Assembly: GCF_033296635.1 (NCBI RefSeq)
Contig: NW_026944025.1
Coordinates: forward strand, 248,001 to 312,000
Direction: 5' to 3'
Length of the DNA stretch: 64,000 nucleotides
From: Dichotomopilus funicola
Lineage: Eukaryota; Ascomycota; Sordariomycetes; Sordariales; Chaetomiaceae
Below, piece after piece: positions 1-12,900 of the stretch. The translations under genes were made by a program, and so were the position numbers. Positions within the stretch are counted from its first letter, which is position 1; the number at the start of each line of letters is the position of its first letter. The notes under the pieces were generated by a model, which was not told the DNA's origin, ran no database searches, and saw only the letters and a program-made list of their open reading frames with translations.

Positions 1-329
1 TCGGGGAAAAGAGGGCGGACGAAGGTCAGCCAAGGTCCATCATCCGCGTACATGCTTCGAGGTATCCCCGAGGGGATGAAGCAAATGCGAAGATCCTCCA
101 CGAGGTGAGACAGGAAGGCTATCTTACGTGGCCCTTGTTGAGACCCTGTGAAGAAACATGTCAGTAAACTTTCGCGATTCTCCTATTTTGCCAATTCGAG
201 CCGGCAGGTATGGCTGCGAGCGCAATTGCGCAACAACCACGCGAATTCATCGCCAGCAAAAAAACTGTTCGTGGGTAGACTTACGGTGGCCAGCCCGGTG
301 CGGGGAGTCTCGTTCTTGGTAGCGGCCAT
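1..329 (-). CDS. RPL36: 60S ribosomal protein eL36, 5' part only
   Basis: A component of the large ribosomal subunit. Only the first 21 codons lie in the window. Exon 1 runs 329-285 (15 codons). A 139-nt intron (284-146) with a GTAAGT donor and a CTGAC branch site follows. Exon 2 is an 18-nt micro-exon (145-128). The joined product begins MAATKNETPRTGLAT-GLNKGH, which matches the eL36 N-terminus, where a short tail precedes Gly-Leu-Asn-Lys-Gly. A second intron opens at 127 (GTAAGAT) and is still open at the window edge. A CTGACC branch-like site and a pyrimidine run lie in the last 30 nt, so its acceptor is probably just outside. The remaining roughly 80 residues are off the window. A telobox at 521-528 sits in the promoter shared with the divergent ZW10/Dsl1 gene. 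The family call rests on a short peptide, but phase, splice signals and promoter agree. Confidence 0.85.
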
Positions 330-805
330 TGTGACTGGTGGTGCCGTCGTGATGATTGTCGTCGTGACGTTGAGCAGAGAAGGAAGGAATTTTTCTTGGG
401 TGTTTCGTTTTGTGGGTTGAGGGCAAAAGTTCTGAGGTGGGTCTCCGGCACCAGCTGGTCGACGGCTGTCCATTATTGATCCCTGTTATCAATTTCATGG
501 TGGGGCCAAATGCCCCGGGGTTAGGGTTACAGCGGCCCAGGTTGAGCCGAAGCTCTGACATCGACTTCCAATTGGGGACAGCTTGAACATTGACAACCCA
601 CGTCAAGCCACTCGCCATTTCGCTGCTGACCGTGAAGAGCCGATTTCCGGCGCTCTATGACAATCTACGGACTTTGTTGTCGATTGCCCGCGGTTTTTGG
701 CGTTCTGCAATATTGAGGCGGTGGTAAAAGAGGAGGAAAGGGAATCTCCAGTGGACTCAAGCTTCGACACCCAACGGCGGTACCCCCGGGAGCGCTGTAC
801 TCGCC
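330..805. promoter_or_regulatory. Divergent promoter of eL36 and the ZW10/Dsl1 gene
   Basis: These 476 bp separate two genes transcribed away from each other. No convincing ORF lies inside. The clearest element is TTAGGGTT at 521-528. Nothing resembling a consensus TATA box is obvious for either side. Confidence 0.7.
521..528. promoter_or_regulatory. Telobox (TTAGGGTT / AACCCTAA)
   Basis: The octamer lies 192 bp upstream of the eL36 start codon. AACCCTAA is the core recognised by Tbf1-type Myb proteins and is a known element of ribosomal-protein gene promoters in many fungi. Its function here is inferred from position. A second copy lies upstream of EBP2 at 53087-53094. Confidence 0.55.
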
Positions 806-3797
806 ATGGCGGCCGCCGAACCTCCACCAGCGCGGATGGCGCAAGCGCTTGTTGACTTCTCACTCTACGGCTCGTTCCCCGAAGACACAGTATCATCATT
901 ACCGATCGACGCCGAATCCCTCCCCGCGGCCATCAAGGCACTCGCAGACGCCAAAGCGAAGCTCCAGGTACGAGCGCATAAGAATAGGGGGTTCCTGCAC
1001 GCACACTAAGCAATATTGCATGCAGGCCGAAATCCATGCGATCAACGAGGAGACGGCCGAAGACGTTAAGACCTGGCAGGCAAATGCGCAGCTCGTTCAA
1101 GACGACATCCTACGGTCAAAGGCGCTGGCAGCCGAGATCGTAAAAGCAGCGGAGGCTCCCGTTGTTTCAGGACAGGCCGTGGACGAGATCGAAGCCAGGG
1201 CCGACTTCCTAATTCGCGAACTCAACTACAATGCGCAAGTACAAGAAACGCTCAGGGGAATCAGGACCGTAAACCGGACGCTGGACGAGGTCGAACAGGC
1301 TCGGGACGAGAGGCGTATTTTAGATGCCCTGCATCTGCTAGAAAGTGAGCGATGCGCGCGTAAGTTGGACTGGGCGCCGCTAATGATTACTAGAATCGTG
1401 GAAGCAACTGGATATCGTAGGAGTGAAGTCTTGTCGTGCCATCAAGCTCCTCGACGTCAGGGCGTTTGAGCTCAAGTCGGACGTGCATGAAGTGTTTGAC
1501 CATGTCTGGAATGCGCTCATACATGTTGACGTTGACGGCCATACGGTATCAATACAGAGCAGCCGAGAAGGTAAGACAGAATCAGCCGAAGCAGACCTAC
1601 TCCTCATGTGAATGGCTCTGACCCGCGCAGACGAGCCGATGAATCTCGAAGATGCGGTAATTGGTCTGAGAGCATACAAGGAGGTTGACCAACGGATGGA
1701 CCATCTCTGGAAAAACTTAAGCCAGGCAATCTTGCTTCCTAGGATGGATCTTGCGAAAGCTGCACTGCCCGGTATTCGTGTTGAAGATGTGAGTAGACCT
1801 CATTGCGTTGACGGAGCAATTTCTGACCTCAACAGGGCGTTCTGGCACTGCGTGGATCAGCGGACAACAGCATACATTCCCTATTTGAGGATCTAGACCA
1901 AGTCTTTTCGTACCTTGTGCAACGACTTCCTCCCGATCTTATCGACACCATTTCTTCGAGTTTACTGCCGGACACGATACACAGAATCACCAGCGTCTGG
2001 CTTGATTCAGCAGTGCCGTCCTCCCTTCATGACATGGACGGGTTCCAAGTGGTCATCGAAGCTGCCAAAACCTTTTGCGCCAGGTTACGGGCTCTCGGAT
2101 TTTCCAATTTTGGCGGGTTGCAGGAATGGACCGACAACGCGCCAAAGGTCTGGCTCTCCAAATGTAGAGAAGCTGCATTGGATTCTGTGCGGACCAAACT
2201 CTCTCAGGGGCTAGGTGCTCCCAGGCAAGTGGAGAAGGTAGAGAAGCAGATGGTTTCAAAAACAGAAGGCCAGCAGCTGGTTGCTAATGCCGCCGTGGCT
2301 ACTGCCGATGACCATGGGTGGGATGCGTGGGATGATGGCGAGCAAGCAGGTCAGGAAGAAACACCAAACGGAGGAGCAGATGAGCCCCCAGGGGATGAGG
2401 ATGATGGAACCGATGCATGGGGGTGGGGCGAGGAAGGGGGGGGTGAGGAAGAGGCCGCTGCAGAAGAACCGAAGAAAGAGACTAAGGCGACGGCATCGCA
2501 ACCGAGCAAACCGGACGATGATGACGACCCATCAGAAGCTTGGGGATGGGGCGACGAAGCCAACACTGACAACACTGACGAAGCCAACACCAAAGAACCC
2601 GAACCCCAAAAGGCGCCTCCTGTTGCTCCACGGGCAGAGCCAGAAACAAGAGAGCTGATCTTAAAAGAGACATACAGCATCTCTTCACTCCCGCAGCCGT
2701 TGTTGGACTTGATATTCTCCATAGTTCAAGACGGCGCAGCCTTGACAAAGGAGAGCTACGCGGGAAGCCCCGTCGCAACCCAAGCAGCAGGACTATTCAG
2801 TCTACCAACTCTCGCCTTGGCTGTGTTCCGGGCAGTTTCCCCGCACTACTATGCCCCGGGCATCGGTGGCAACATGTAAGAGACCCCGATCGGACTCAAG
2901 GAGCAGGCATTCTCTAACAAGCCCAGGTATCTGTACAACGACTCGGGCTACCTGGCCGAGCAACTGGGGGAGTTCGCCGCGGCTTGGAAGACACGTGAGG
3001 ACATCAGCGCTAGAGCCCAGAATATGCTCCGTCTCGACAATGATGTCAAGACTCTCCAGTCTTTTGCCAACCGGGCCTACACCAACGAGCTCGCCATCCA
3101 GAAAACCGTACTACGGGACTTGTTAGGAGGTATGTAGCATCCGAGATACAGCGAAACCCTATTTCTCCCTTCCCACTTCTTTCCTTTCCGAGTATTGACA
3201 CAGAGTCCTTGCTTAGGAGAACAAAACCTCCTCCACCAACCCGACACAGCCGCCTCGATCTCGTCCGCCACAGCGCGCGTGCTCTCCCTCGGCACGGCCT
3301 GGGAAGACATCCTGGCCCGCTCGGTATGGCAGCAAGCAGTCGGCAGTCTTGTTGACGCCGTCGCAGCCAAGATGATCGCCGACGTCATGGACCTACCCTC
3401 GATCGGCCAGGATGAGGCGTACAATATCGCCAAGCTAATCGCTTCGGTTGAGGAGCTGGATCAGTTGTTTTTGCCTAGTCGTGGTCAGCCGCAGGATGGT
3501 GATGGCGGCGGCGGTGGTGGTAAGAAAGCAGAAGGAGACGAAGTGCCGATGACGGCGCAGTTCGCGGGGAACTGGCTGCGGCTGAAGTACTTGAGTGAGG
3601 TGCTGCAGAGCAACTTAAGGGATGTGCGGTTTTTGTGGGTGGAGGGCGAGCTGAGTCTGTATTTCACGGCTGAGGAGGTGGTGGATTTGATACAGGCCAG
3701 TTTTGAAGACAATGCGCGCACGCGGGAGGTCATTCGCGATGTGCGGGCAAATGTGCGGCCGTTGGGTGGGGACGGTGATGAGGGAGGGGGTTGGTGA
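806..3797 (+). CDS. dsl1: ZW10/Dsl1-family vesicle-tethering protein
   Basis: Predicted 879-residue homologue of the fungal ZW10/Dsl1 family, which in fungi acts mainly in the ER tethering complex for Golgi-to-ER COPI vesicles. Seven exons join in phase: 806-967, 1026-1344, 1394-1570, 1631-1788, 1836-2875, 2927-3129 and 3217-3797; introns are 47-87 nt. The N-terminal half is helical and coiled-coil-like. A long acidic, disordered linker (residues about 420-530) carries three tryptophan clusters: W434/W437, W467/W469 and W508/W510 (the last two read AWGWG next to Glu/Asp). Such acidic Trp motifs are how yeast Dsl1 binds the COPI subunits delta- and alpha-COP, which argues for the tethering role over a purely kinetochore one. 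The C-terminal third is a helical domain with a Gly-rich loop. An alternative start is the Met codon at 833. The family call is firm for the N-terminal region and inferred for the whole. Confidence 0.85.
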
Positions 3798-4475
3798 GGA
3801 GGTGCGTGGTGCTCGTGATGGTGATTATGGACGGGGAGCGTGGTGTTATCGGCACAGTGGATTGGATCTAGGTTACCGACTGGAAATATACATCACTACT
3901 TGGGATACGATCACTACATCTGAGTTGAACGTGAGTTTTTGGTGTTTTGTTCTCTTGCTTGGCGTCGTTGTTGCGTAGCTCTGCATTGTTTACTTGCCCC
4001 TGAATTCTGCGTCTCGCTTAACTTGCTCGAGTGGGAAGTTTCCAAACACCAAAACCAAACTCACTCAACAAACTCAGTCTGTCGCGGCTTCACATTTCTA
4101 ATCCTTCATGTTGCATCGCTAATTCCCCGTTATTTCCCTTCTTCCATTTCCATCTTCAAGCCGCGATTCCCGCGGCATAACTTTTTATTCAACTCTCCCC
4201 GCAGCAATCTACCTCCTTCCAGCGGCCTGCAGACTATACAGTTTGCTTACGCCTGCGAAAGCAACCTTCCGGCATGGAATTACACAATCTCAATCTTCCC
4301 CATATGTGTGTTTTTTTGGACAGCTCCCCCCCTGCAAATAGGGAAATGCAACCGCCTCCAAAGAATCCATGCACGAATTGTCCATTTAGGAAGCATAATG
4401 TTGCTGCTGTTGCCGTAGGCAGAAAACCCCATTGGAACTGCAGCGAAACCCTGTTCCCGAGTTCTGATGTTCTCC

Positions 4476-4490
4476 ACGTACTATGTACGT
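4476..4490. repeat. Inverted repeat ACGTAC-TAT-GTACGT
   Basis: Perfect 6-bp arms around a 3-nt centre. It contains the ACTATGTA octamer seen again at about 9908, 12650 and 14085. Confidence 0.6.
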
Positions 4491-4974
4491 CGCCTTCAAC
4501 AACTATCGCGGCTTCACCGGCTTCAATTGATCGGCGGTCTTGATGACATGTCTCTCTCTTCCTCGCTTTGGCCTTCTCAGATAGGAACCCGCGCGTGCCA
4601 AGTAGGAACTTTTGCTCCGCCACCACATATGTATCTCGTGCCTGTGGGTGTGTTCACGCATGTCTTATCCTTTGGGAAAATCCTTCCCAGTTGAATGGAA
4701 CGCGGGATGATGATAAGTTGATCAACCGTTGGTGGGGGAGGAAGGGGGTGTGGGAAGAGGAAACGAAAAAAAAGGACATATTTTTGTGGCTAGGGCTGAC
4801 GAACAACAGCGACTCGTGTCGTATGGTGTTGTATGGCTGGGGGGTGTCGTGGTGCAGATTCAGGAATTTTCGACCGTTAATTATAGGATGTTGACGTTAG
4901 CGCTACTGCAGACAGAGTCGATTTAGGAATAGAGTCAACGTAGCCTAGAGGGAGAAGAAGAAGCGAGGCTGCCG

Positions 4975-5115
4975 AGTCCGAGACATCAACAGCCACTACT
5001 ACTACCACCACCACCAATACCCCAACAACAACACCGCACCGTTGGCCTGTGATGCTACTGCAGTACGCCATGCCATGCCATGCATCATGTCTCTGTCTCT
5101 GTCTGTCTGTCATGC
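4975..5115. repeat. Cluster of simple repeats
   Basis: Short runs of ACT/ACC triplets, then CCATG pentamers (about 5068-5082), then TCTCTG/TCTG units (about 5092-5110). It reads as replication-slippage low complexity with no coding sense. Confidence 0.6.
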
Positions 5116-5156
5116 CAAGCCTTATTCTGCACCCCCCCTTCCACCATACTACACTA

Positions 5157-5168
5157 GTACATATGTAC
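5157..5168. repeat. Palindrome GTACATATGTAC
   Basis: A perfect 12-bp palindrome flanked on both sides by ACTA-type sequence (ACTA before, ACTA after). Related TATGTAC/TACATA words recur across the gene-poor interval. Confidence 0.5.
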
Positions 5169-8100
5169 ACTAGACACACACGCGCGCTTTCGCGCCTTTG
5201 ACGATCGGATCGAAAGTAACGCTAGAAAGCGGGGGGTGCCAGTGGAAGGAATGCAGAACGCAGATGCCCTGTCTCATTGTGGCGGGGTCGGATTGGACGG
5301 GAGGATTTGAGAAATGGTATCATGCACGGCATTGAGAGCGGGCGTAGCATGGCATGGGGTGGTATTGGTGAAGCGGGCGGGGAGTGCAGACCGGTGAAGA
5401 AGATCGCCTGGTCGCTGGTTGAAACAGAAAACAGGGGCGGAAGAAGTTGAAGGGGTTGGTTTTCCTCGTGTAGTGTAGGCAGACGAAAGCACGTTTGTTT
5501 GTTTGCTTTGCTTTGCTTGATGATCTAGAACAACATTCCAATCTGCCCGGCCGGTCCGCGCTCGCTTCCTTGACAGTACCCGCCGGCTTCCCGAGGCTCC
5601 GGGTCGGCCGGCGCTTGGCAAAGAGGCATTGCGGGCAATTGGGGCGTGGGCAGCCTCGTTGTTGAGCAGGGGTTGCGGGTTTCTTCGTTTTTCTGCAGTG
5701 TAGTGGACTTCCAAGTCCGAGGATGTCTCAGTTTGCCTTGGAGGAAAAGCCACACAGCCCAGGAATGGGATTTCAAGATTCAACGGGCCTGTTCCGGGTT
5801 TCCGATCTCCCCGTTTTACCCGCAAACACATTGATCATCAGCCTTGGATTCGCCGGTCGACAGGGGGGCGCGGGTTTTGTCAAAACGGGCAACCAGGTCG
5901 TTCATGTGTCGACAGGGCTTGGCTCTACCCGAGACAACAACAAAGACGCCCACGGTCGGAAGAGGTACCCATTTGGAATCCATTCACTCAAAGCCGAGGT
6001 TCGCTAAAAAGATAGTGTGGGGGGGAAACGACGTAAGGGAGAAACAAATCTGACTTGGAACGGATCCGAAGTACTATGGTATATTCGGTAGAGAGCACAA
6101 AGTAACTTTGCCTGTCTCAAGGGGAAGTATTTTAAGGTACCTGGAACTCAGCGTTCTCTCTTTGCTGGAACAAAAATAGTCCTCAACCCATGCCTCGTTT
6201 CCACCCTGTCCAGCCCCCTCTCCCATGCACCCATGATGCCAGCCCGGTCTTGGGGAGCTTGAGTGAGGTCCCGAGGATGACCGAATACGCAGCTCGGCCC
6301 CAAGCTTGATGCCGAGTTAATCAAAGACAACATCTCGCAAAGGGCCAACGCTCCGTAGTGTACTGACATAGCTCCATTTCATTTTAGCGCACTGGGTGGG
6401 CTGAGAGCTCAGGGGAAGGAAAATATGCATTGAAGATTGCGATGCTGGTTTCCGAGGCCCCTGACCTTGTTCACCTTGCACATATCTCAGCTCTTCACAG
6501 CGGTCAAAACGGCCACCGGAAATGGTTAGTTAGTACACGATCCCATCAGATGTCCCGCACATTAGCCAAGCCTCGACTGCTCTCGCTCTCGCGAATGGGC
6601 CAGTTGAGCCTCTTGTTTACGCAAACATATTCGAAGAAGGACACAGCATGTGCAGATAGCAGAGAGACAGTTTCTCGGTGAGCCAGTGCGTCCTCACCGG
6701 TATCCTAAACCACTATGTCTTGCTTCCAAGCATGGTACCAATTGCATTCAATGCTTTAAGCATAGTATCTCCGTCCCAATTTCATGACAAACTCGATGCA
6801 AAGTACTCTCCGCGTTGCCTTGAATATGGCTTCTTGTGAAACTTGTTGCCCTCTCAGAATTAAAGCGCATTTTTTTCTGCTGTGGAATCGTGACCGCAGT
6901 GCAACAAGCCCCTCAACATCACCGATCCCCAAAGCAAGACTGGGCACAGCTAGGTACCACCCGGACATCAAGGGCAGGGAGCCCAAGGCATTTTCCGATT
7001 CATTCTCTTAGAACCTACGATGTTTCGAGACTATGCGGCTGTCGTTAGCCCTACTAGTAACCTTGTCCTCAAGCCAGTCCCAACCATACACAGTACGTCG
7101 CGTGATTCCCCCTGTTTAGCCCATGCAGCTAGCTATGCCCGTTAACTAGCATGCCCAGGGGGGGGTAAGGGGTAGGATCGAGGCGATCGTCCCGACTCAC
7201 AGCAGCAGGGCTACACAAACCCAGATGCGGCACCCAACGGGCCTTGCGTGGCGTCAAATCCGGGGGCGGTGGTGTTGGGAACACAACACACAACACACAA
7301 GACGAGGCAACCAAAGTGTGGCAGCACAACAGATCGCGGGAAACGATTAAGGAGAGAGAGGCTAGTTTATGTGTGGGTAACACAGCAAACTCAAACTGCG
7401 CACTTGAAACAAGCGGTGATGGGGAGTTGGTTAGTTGAGGCGGTGGCTCAAAACTTGCGCGTTGTGGGTAGGTTGGGAAAGACTCCGAATCAAAGGATTG
7501 GTTGGTTGGCGATGTTTCTTGAGTCAATGGGCGTGGTGTTTTGTCACGTCACATTGTTGTGATACTGTACCAAGACTAGATAGTGTACAATATATCCAAC
7601 GGAGAAAAATAACATCTTCTGTTGTTAAAATCGGAATAAAAACATAAACTACCTAATGGCCATGGTATCGTATTAACGACAGAAAATGTCCCCTCAAGTC
7701 AGTCTTTCGGCAACCACACACCGAGCCGATCTCAATTCTCACTCGCCCTGTTCCCTCATTTTTCTTCCCACAGCAATCCCATTGAAATCTCGCTCGTGGC
7801 TCGAGTCAAAGCCCTGTCAAGAAGCCAAGACGGATATCCGCAGCCAGGTACGCCCAGCCAAATGGTGATCAGAAAGCGTTGGCAATGCCGTGTTACTTGA
7901 CGCCTTGCCAAAGCCAACCTGTCATGAAAACCAACAAAAAGGCGTCGAAAAAAAGGAGAACAAAAAAAAGGCGACCAATATTAACATCTGTACGTTTGTC
8001 CCTTACGTATGACAAGCCAAAACAACAAAGTCGGTGAGTCCTGGGCAAGGCACATGGGGGAAAATAGGGCCAGCCAGACCAGACGACCCCCTGGCCACCC

Positions 8101-9900
8101 AAAGACAGCCCAATCCGCCCAACGCCCCCTGAGACATCATTCCAAGGCGCACAGTCAGGAACTGTTTGGTCAGTAAAAGGTAGATTTACTCTCTGTAGGT
8201 CTTGGATCGCAAGCGGCTGGATGCATACGTAAAAAAACAAAATGGAGGAGGAAGGTCCGAATAGAGTTTTGTTTGCGTGTTTTGGTTGGCGCCAACGCTT
8301 GCTGAGCTTAGCCCAACCACACAGACCCTCTCTCTTTCTTTCTTTCAGTCTCTTCCCACGCGACCAAGACGCACGCCATCGGGAAGTGAGCGGTCGGCTA
8401 ACTAGTGGTTTTCGTCGTTCGTGTGCATGTACACTAGTGACCTGGGCTGATGTACAGTAGGGTTCCCTTTCCCCCCCCCATGCGAATGCAATGCATGCTG
8501 CTCGATACGGGGAGACATAGCTACATACATATACATACGCATGCATTAGACAGAACCGATGTTGTGGGATCTGAGTTTGTTGGGCTTAGTGAGAGAGAAA
8601 GAGGGGCGAGGGGCTTGATGAGAGGGGGAGATTCCTACCTACCTGGGGTAGGAAGTCACTGCGGTACCAGTGACATGCCAACTGGGGTGACCACTGACGA
8701 GGGGAGAGAAAAGGGTCGGACAGGTCCCATCACCTGCAAGAGAACTCTGCATGTCCCATTTCACCATCACACGCCCTGCCGATGGACATCGAGATATGCT
8801 CGGCCGCCCTATCGATCGCTGATTTTCTCCCGCCCCATCTAGCCCCCGTCTGGCTCCCCCCCCCCCCTCCCTTCATGTGTTGGCTCAACCCCCTGGGCGT
8901 CTATTTGGCTCGGTCGAAAAAGGTGTGCTTTGTTCACCACAACTTTCCGCTCACACATACACCACACCCACCACAGCCATGTTATTCCCCGAATCATGGT
9001 GAGCGGCAGATGAGACTCGTCAGATGACGCGTCCAGTGACCAGTAGCATGACCTTTTAGTTTGCTTTCCCCTCCTCTCAGAGAGGGCATGTCAGATTTTG
9101 GTTTCTGCAGAGAAAGGGTGTTTTGCTGACCGCCGACCTGCCTGCGCTGACCTGACCCCGTGACGAGGCACATGTCACTTTTACCTTGGCTTACTTCAGT
9201 ACCTTACACAATACCATCACGTTCCATCCCATCCCCTCCGTATCGTACCGTGTAGGTATATTTCCGTTGTTATAACACAGTGACTACCTACCTAATCCGG
9301 AGGCTGAGTCACTTGGCTCTGAAGGTATGCAGGAGGGGCGGAAGAGCGAGGCAGACGAGACGAGGGGGATCGATCGAATCGATGATGCCATTCCATTGTT
9401 GGATCGACGATTGGTCTTCTTCCTTCCGATCTTTGTGCCACCGCAGCCACTGTCAGCGCCGGCGCTAACAGGCGCAGACAAGCAGGCAGACAAGACACAA
9501 GATCAGATGATGAGAGAGGGTATTGAAAGGGGAAAACGGTAAACAAAATTACGGTAATAAGCATCGGGCTAGAGTCTCCTCGATCATCAATGCCTTGTGG
9601 CAGAGTGACGAGCCCAAAAAGCCTCAATTCTGCGGATAGCCGTCGGTTGTACCCGAGCGTCATCCTGTGCAACTCGGTGCAACAACAAAACACAAGGCAC
9701 AGCCGATAAAAAAGGGGGAAGAAAGGTTTCGGAACCAGCCGAGGGGGTGTGCGCGTGTTCCCGACAACATGGCAAGGCAGGCCCTTGACTGGGAGAGAGA
9801 AGCGCGTTTCATTGCCCCAGAGATGAAGGCAACCAAGACCGACCGAGACAGCTGAGAGGTCCTCCAACAGTACCTAGCTTCGTCGTCTTCCAGTGACATG

Positions 9901-9917
9901 GCTACATACTATGTAGC
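9901..9917. repeat. Inverted repeat GCTACATA-C-TATGTAGC
   Basis: Perfect 8-bp arms around a single base, the strongest member of the ACTATGTA palindrome family. It could be a dimeric protein-binding site; this is inference from symmetry alone. Confidence 0.6.
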
Positions 9918-12900
9918 AGAGAAACCAGAGAGCCCCGTCAGCCAGTGGCTAAAACAACGAGGCGCGAGGGAAAAGACGAAGAGAAGACAATTTGTCAGTG
10001 AGTTGCACAAGATCTGCCATCACCCGTCGGGCAGCGACCGACCGAGCTAGCATCGCTGTTCTGTGGGAGAGGTACCCGGAAAAGGAAGTTCTTCTTTTGT
10101 CCGGGACAAGGCCAGGTCGCCAAACCACCACCGGGTCATCCATCGCACTTGAAGACAGCCTCATGGGGCAACGACAACGCATGGCTTGCATGTACCTATC
10201 CGCCTAGCAGCGACAGCACATATTGCACCATTGTTACGCGTGTCTCACCGTTTTCGGTCCGCCAATGGTAGTGGTGATCATAATGGTGATGCTAAGGCAG
10301 AATAAAGAGCCGCAGCGACAAACACGAGAGACGCCCCGGCTTGCCTGAGAAAATTTTTCTGCTCGGCGACAAGATAAGACAAAGCGTGACAAGGCTGGCA
10401 AGGGAAAGAAAGGGAAATAAAGGGAAGGCTAAAATTCGTCGGACAGGGGTAAGAAACACCAGAGAGGTACGGTACCCGTACCCAACCAGTGTTCATGAAC
10501 CCAACCACGCCAGCCCTAGCCCGGCCCAGTTCAGCCCCAGCCCAAAATCTTTTCTCCATCGACGCCTGTTTTCCTGCATGCAGGTTCCATTTTCCTTCAC
10601 CTCCGCATTTCAGCCAGCCCCCTCCAGGCTCTGGTAGGTACCTGAATTCGCCACCAGGCACAGTTTTCCTGTGCAGGAGTCTGGGCTTGGCCGAGGCCCT
10701 TTCCCCGCAGAGCCGGGGAGGGGAAAGTTCTCGACGGAATTCTGGGCGTTCCCAGTCAAGCTAGTTAGCATGATGAGTAAAGAAAAGGGAGAAAAAAAGG
10801 TGAAAAGAGACGTGGCAACGACGCTGTGGCCAGGGCGTGGCGTGGTAGAACGCAACGGTCTGATAAGGATCTCGCTTGGGCAGTCCCTACTGTGCAGAAT
10901 AACCTTCAGAACTGGGGTTATGCCAGGGGCAGCGGTGTGTCTGTTTGGTTACTCAGGAAAAGAGAAGAAGACAGCGCGAGTGGTCGCCTTGTATCCTTGC
11001 TTTCATGATAGGGCGCGGGGTTTTCGGTTTTTGAAGTTTCTTCTTTTGTTTGCTGTTCCTTGAGGTCTGAATTGGGACCATCCGAGAGGTCTCTTCGTGC
11101 GCACCTTGAGGCGGGAGGAAAAATGCAGTTCAATTTCTTCGGTCTCGGTTTGTCGATTGCTCGGTGGGCAGACCGGTCTGCAAACAGCAGGGGGAGAGAG
11201 GGAGACGAAATGATCATCTCTCTTCCATCTTGTGTCCAGTCTAGGTTAACGAGACAATCGCCTTTCTCTCAGCAATCATCGCTTAGTCCCACGGTTCCGG
11301 AAGCAGGAAGAACGAAGGGCAGGTCGCCTTGATCTCATCTGTCCCTCACGTTTCCCATTCCTGCCCCTCGAATCTTCCCTCTCTTCTTCGCCGGTCTCAA
11401 CCGGAGCCAGACTCTCCGTCGGTTGCTCACCACACCGCAGGGGGTTTCTCCATCCCGAGGTCCTCAATCCCCCCCCGCCCCGCGAGCAGATGTTTAAAAA
11501 AGGTGATCTGCTGATGTCTCTGCTGGGGTCCGGTTAGGCGCTGGGACATGCGCCGGCCGGGACAACAGCCAGTCAGGCTGTCCGAGTCCGAGGTGAACTT
11601 TTTCAGGCCCTGGCAAAGAATTAAACGAGAGAGAAAAGACTCCCCTGTCGAGCGGCTTGCCCGTTGGCTGTCTGTGCGTTTGCTGAATGTTTCTGCAGGC
11701 TCGGGTTACACAAAAGCGCGAGACCTTGTGAGGTGACTGCTTGCCGGTTATTGGATGGTTTCCCTGAGTCCTGAAACTTTGAACGAACGGGGGAAAGGGG
11801 GGAAACCTTCGAGAGCTGAGCTGGTTCGAAGTTGCGGTGAGTGTTGCTCTTCCAAGGGGGCTAATTTGAGCCGCCGGCGAACTTGTTTACTTTCTGATGC
11901 GTGGCGGCCGAGTCGAAAAAGGAATGTTGAGGGAGAGGTTGGACCTCCCTTGGAAGGGCGTTCGATCGGAGGAAGCGCCTTGTCGCATCGAGTGACGTTC
12001 GCTACCCACGTGAACCGAAATCTCTCAGGGAGCCTGCCAGGACCTTTTCACAAGGCTGATGGGAAAACTGAGACAACTCCAACGCCGGCATGGCTGGTCC
12101 AACCGCAACACCAACACCAAAAAAGGACTCTTGCTTGGCAAAGGATCTCCGCAGAAGGCATGTAGTCCCGTGTCTTCGCACTTACAAACCCCAACCCCCA
12201 AGGCTCCCGAGGCACCAACAGCGTGGTCTTCCCCACCTCACCTCAGAGACCTTGCATGCCGTGGCGTAGCGAGGCTTGCGCAAGCGAGGTACATCTCACT
12301 CAGAACCCTCCCTCCTCCAAAAGACCCTTGTCCCAAGATAAAGAAACCCTCAGCAAGTTTGTGTCGGCCGAGCACCGGGATTAAGGGATAGGGCGAGGAC
12401 GTTGGATAATTGGAGAAAGTTTTGTCCGTTTATTGGCGAAGATTCGTACGTAAGAGTTACGAAGACTCAAATGCAGCCGTGAATCAATTGACAGCACAAT
12501 TGCCTGCTTGCCCCGCGAGCCTGCTGGTCACTGTTGTGGCTCCGGCATGCCGTCGTCGCTCACCTTGGGACCGCAGCTCTCATGCAGACAGACGTGACTG
12601 GACTGCTTCGGCTGACTGCATAGAACTCCATATCCAAAGTCGGACATAACTATGTAGTGAGGGAGTTTATCGCATGTCCAGGCCAACGGCAGGCAAGGAT
12701 AGTCGTGAAGGCACCTGTGTATGTACACTCCCTACATCCTATGTACCCAGCGGTGACGCTACCCGGGCTACATGCCCCAGATGTGGCCGAGTACATATGT
12801 GTGAACCTACATACGGACAATACATACATACACGCGCGTCGGCCCGGGACGCTCGTTGTTGGCTTCGCGAGGTACGTGCCCCAGCTGGTCGCTTACATGC

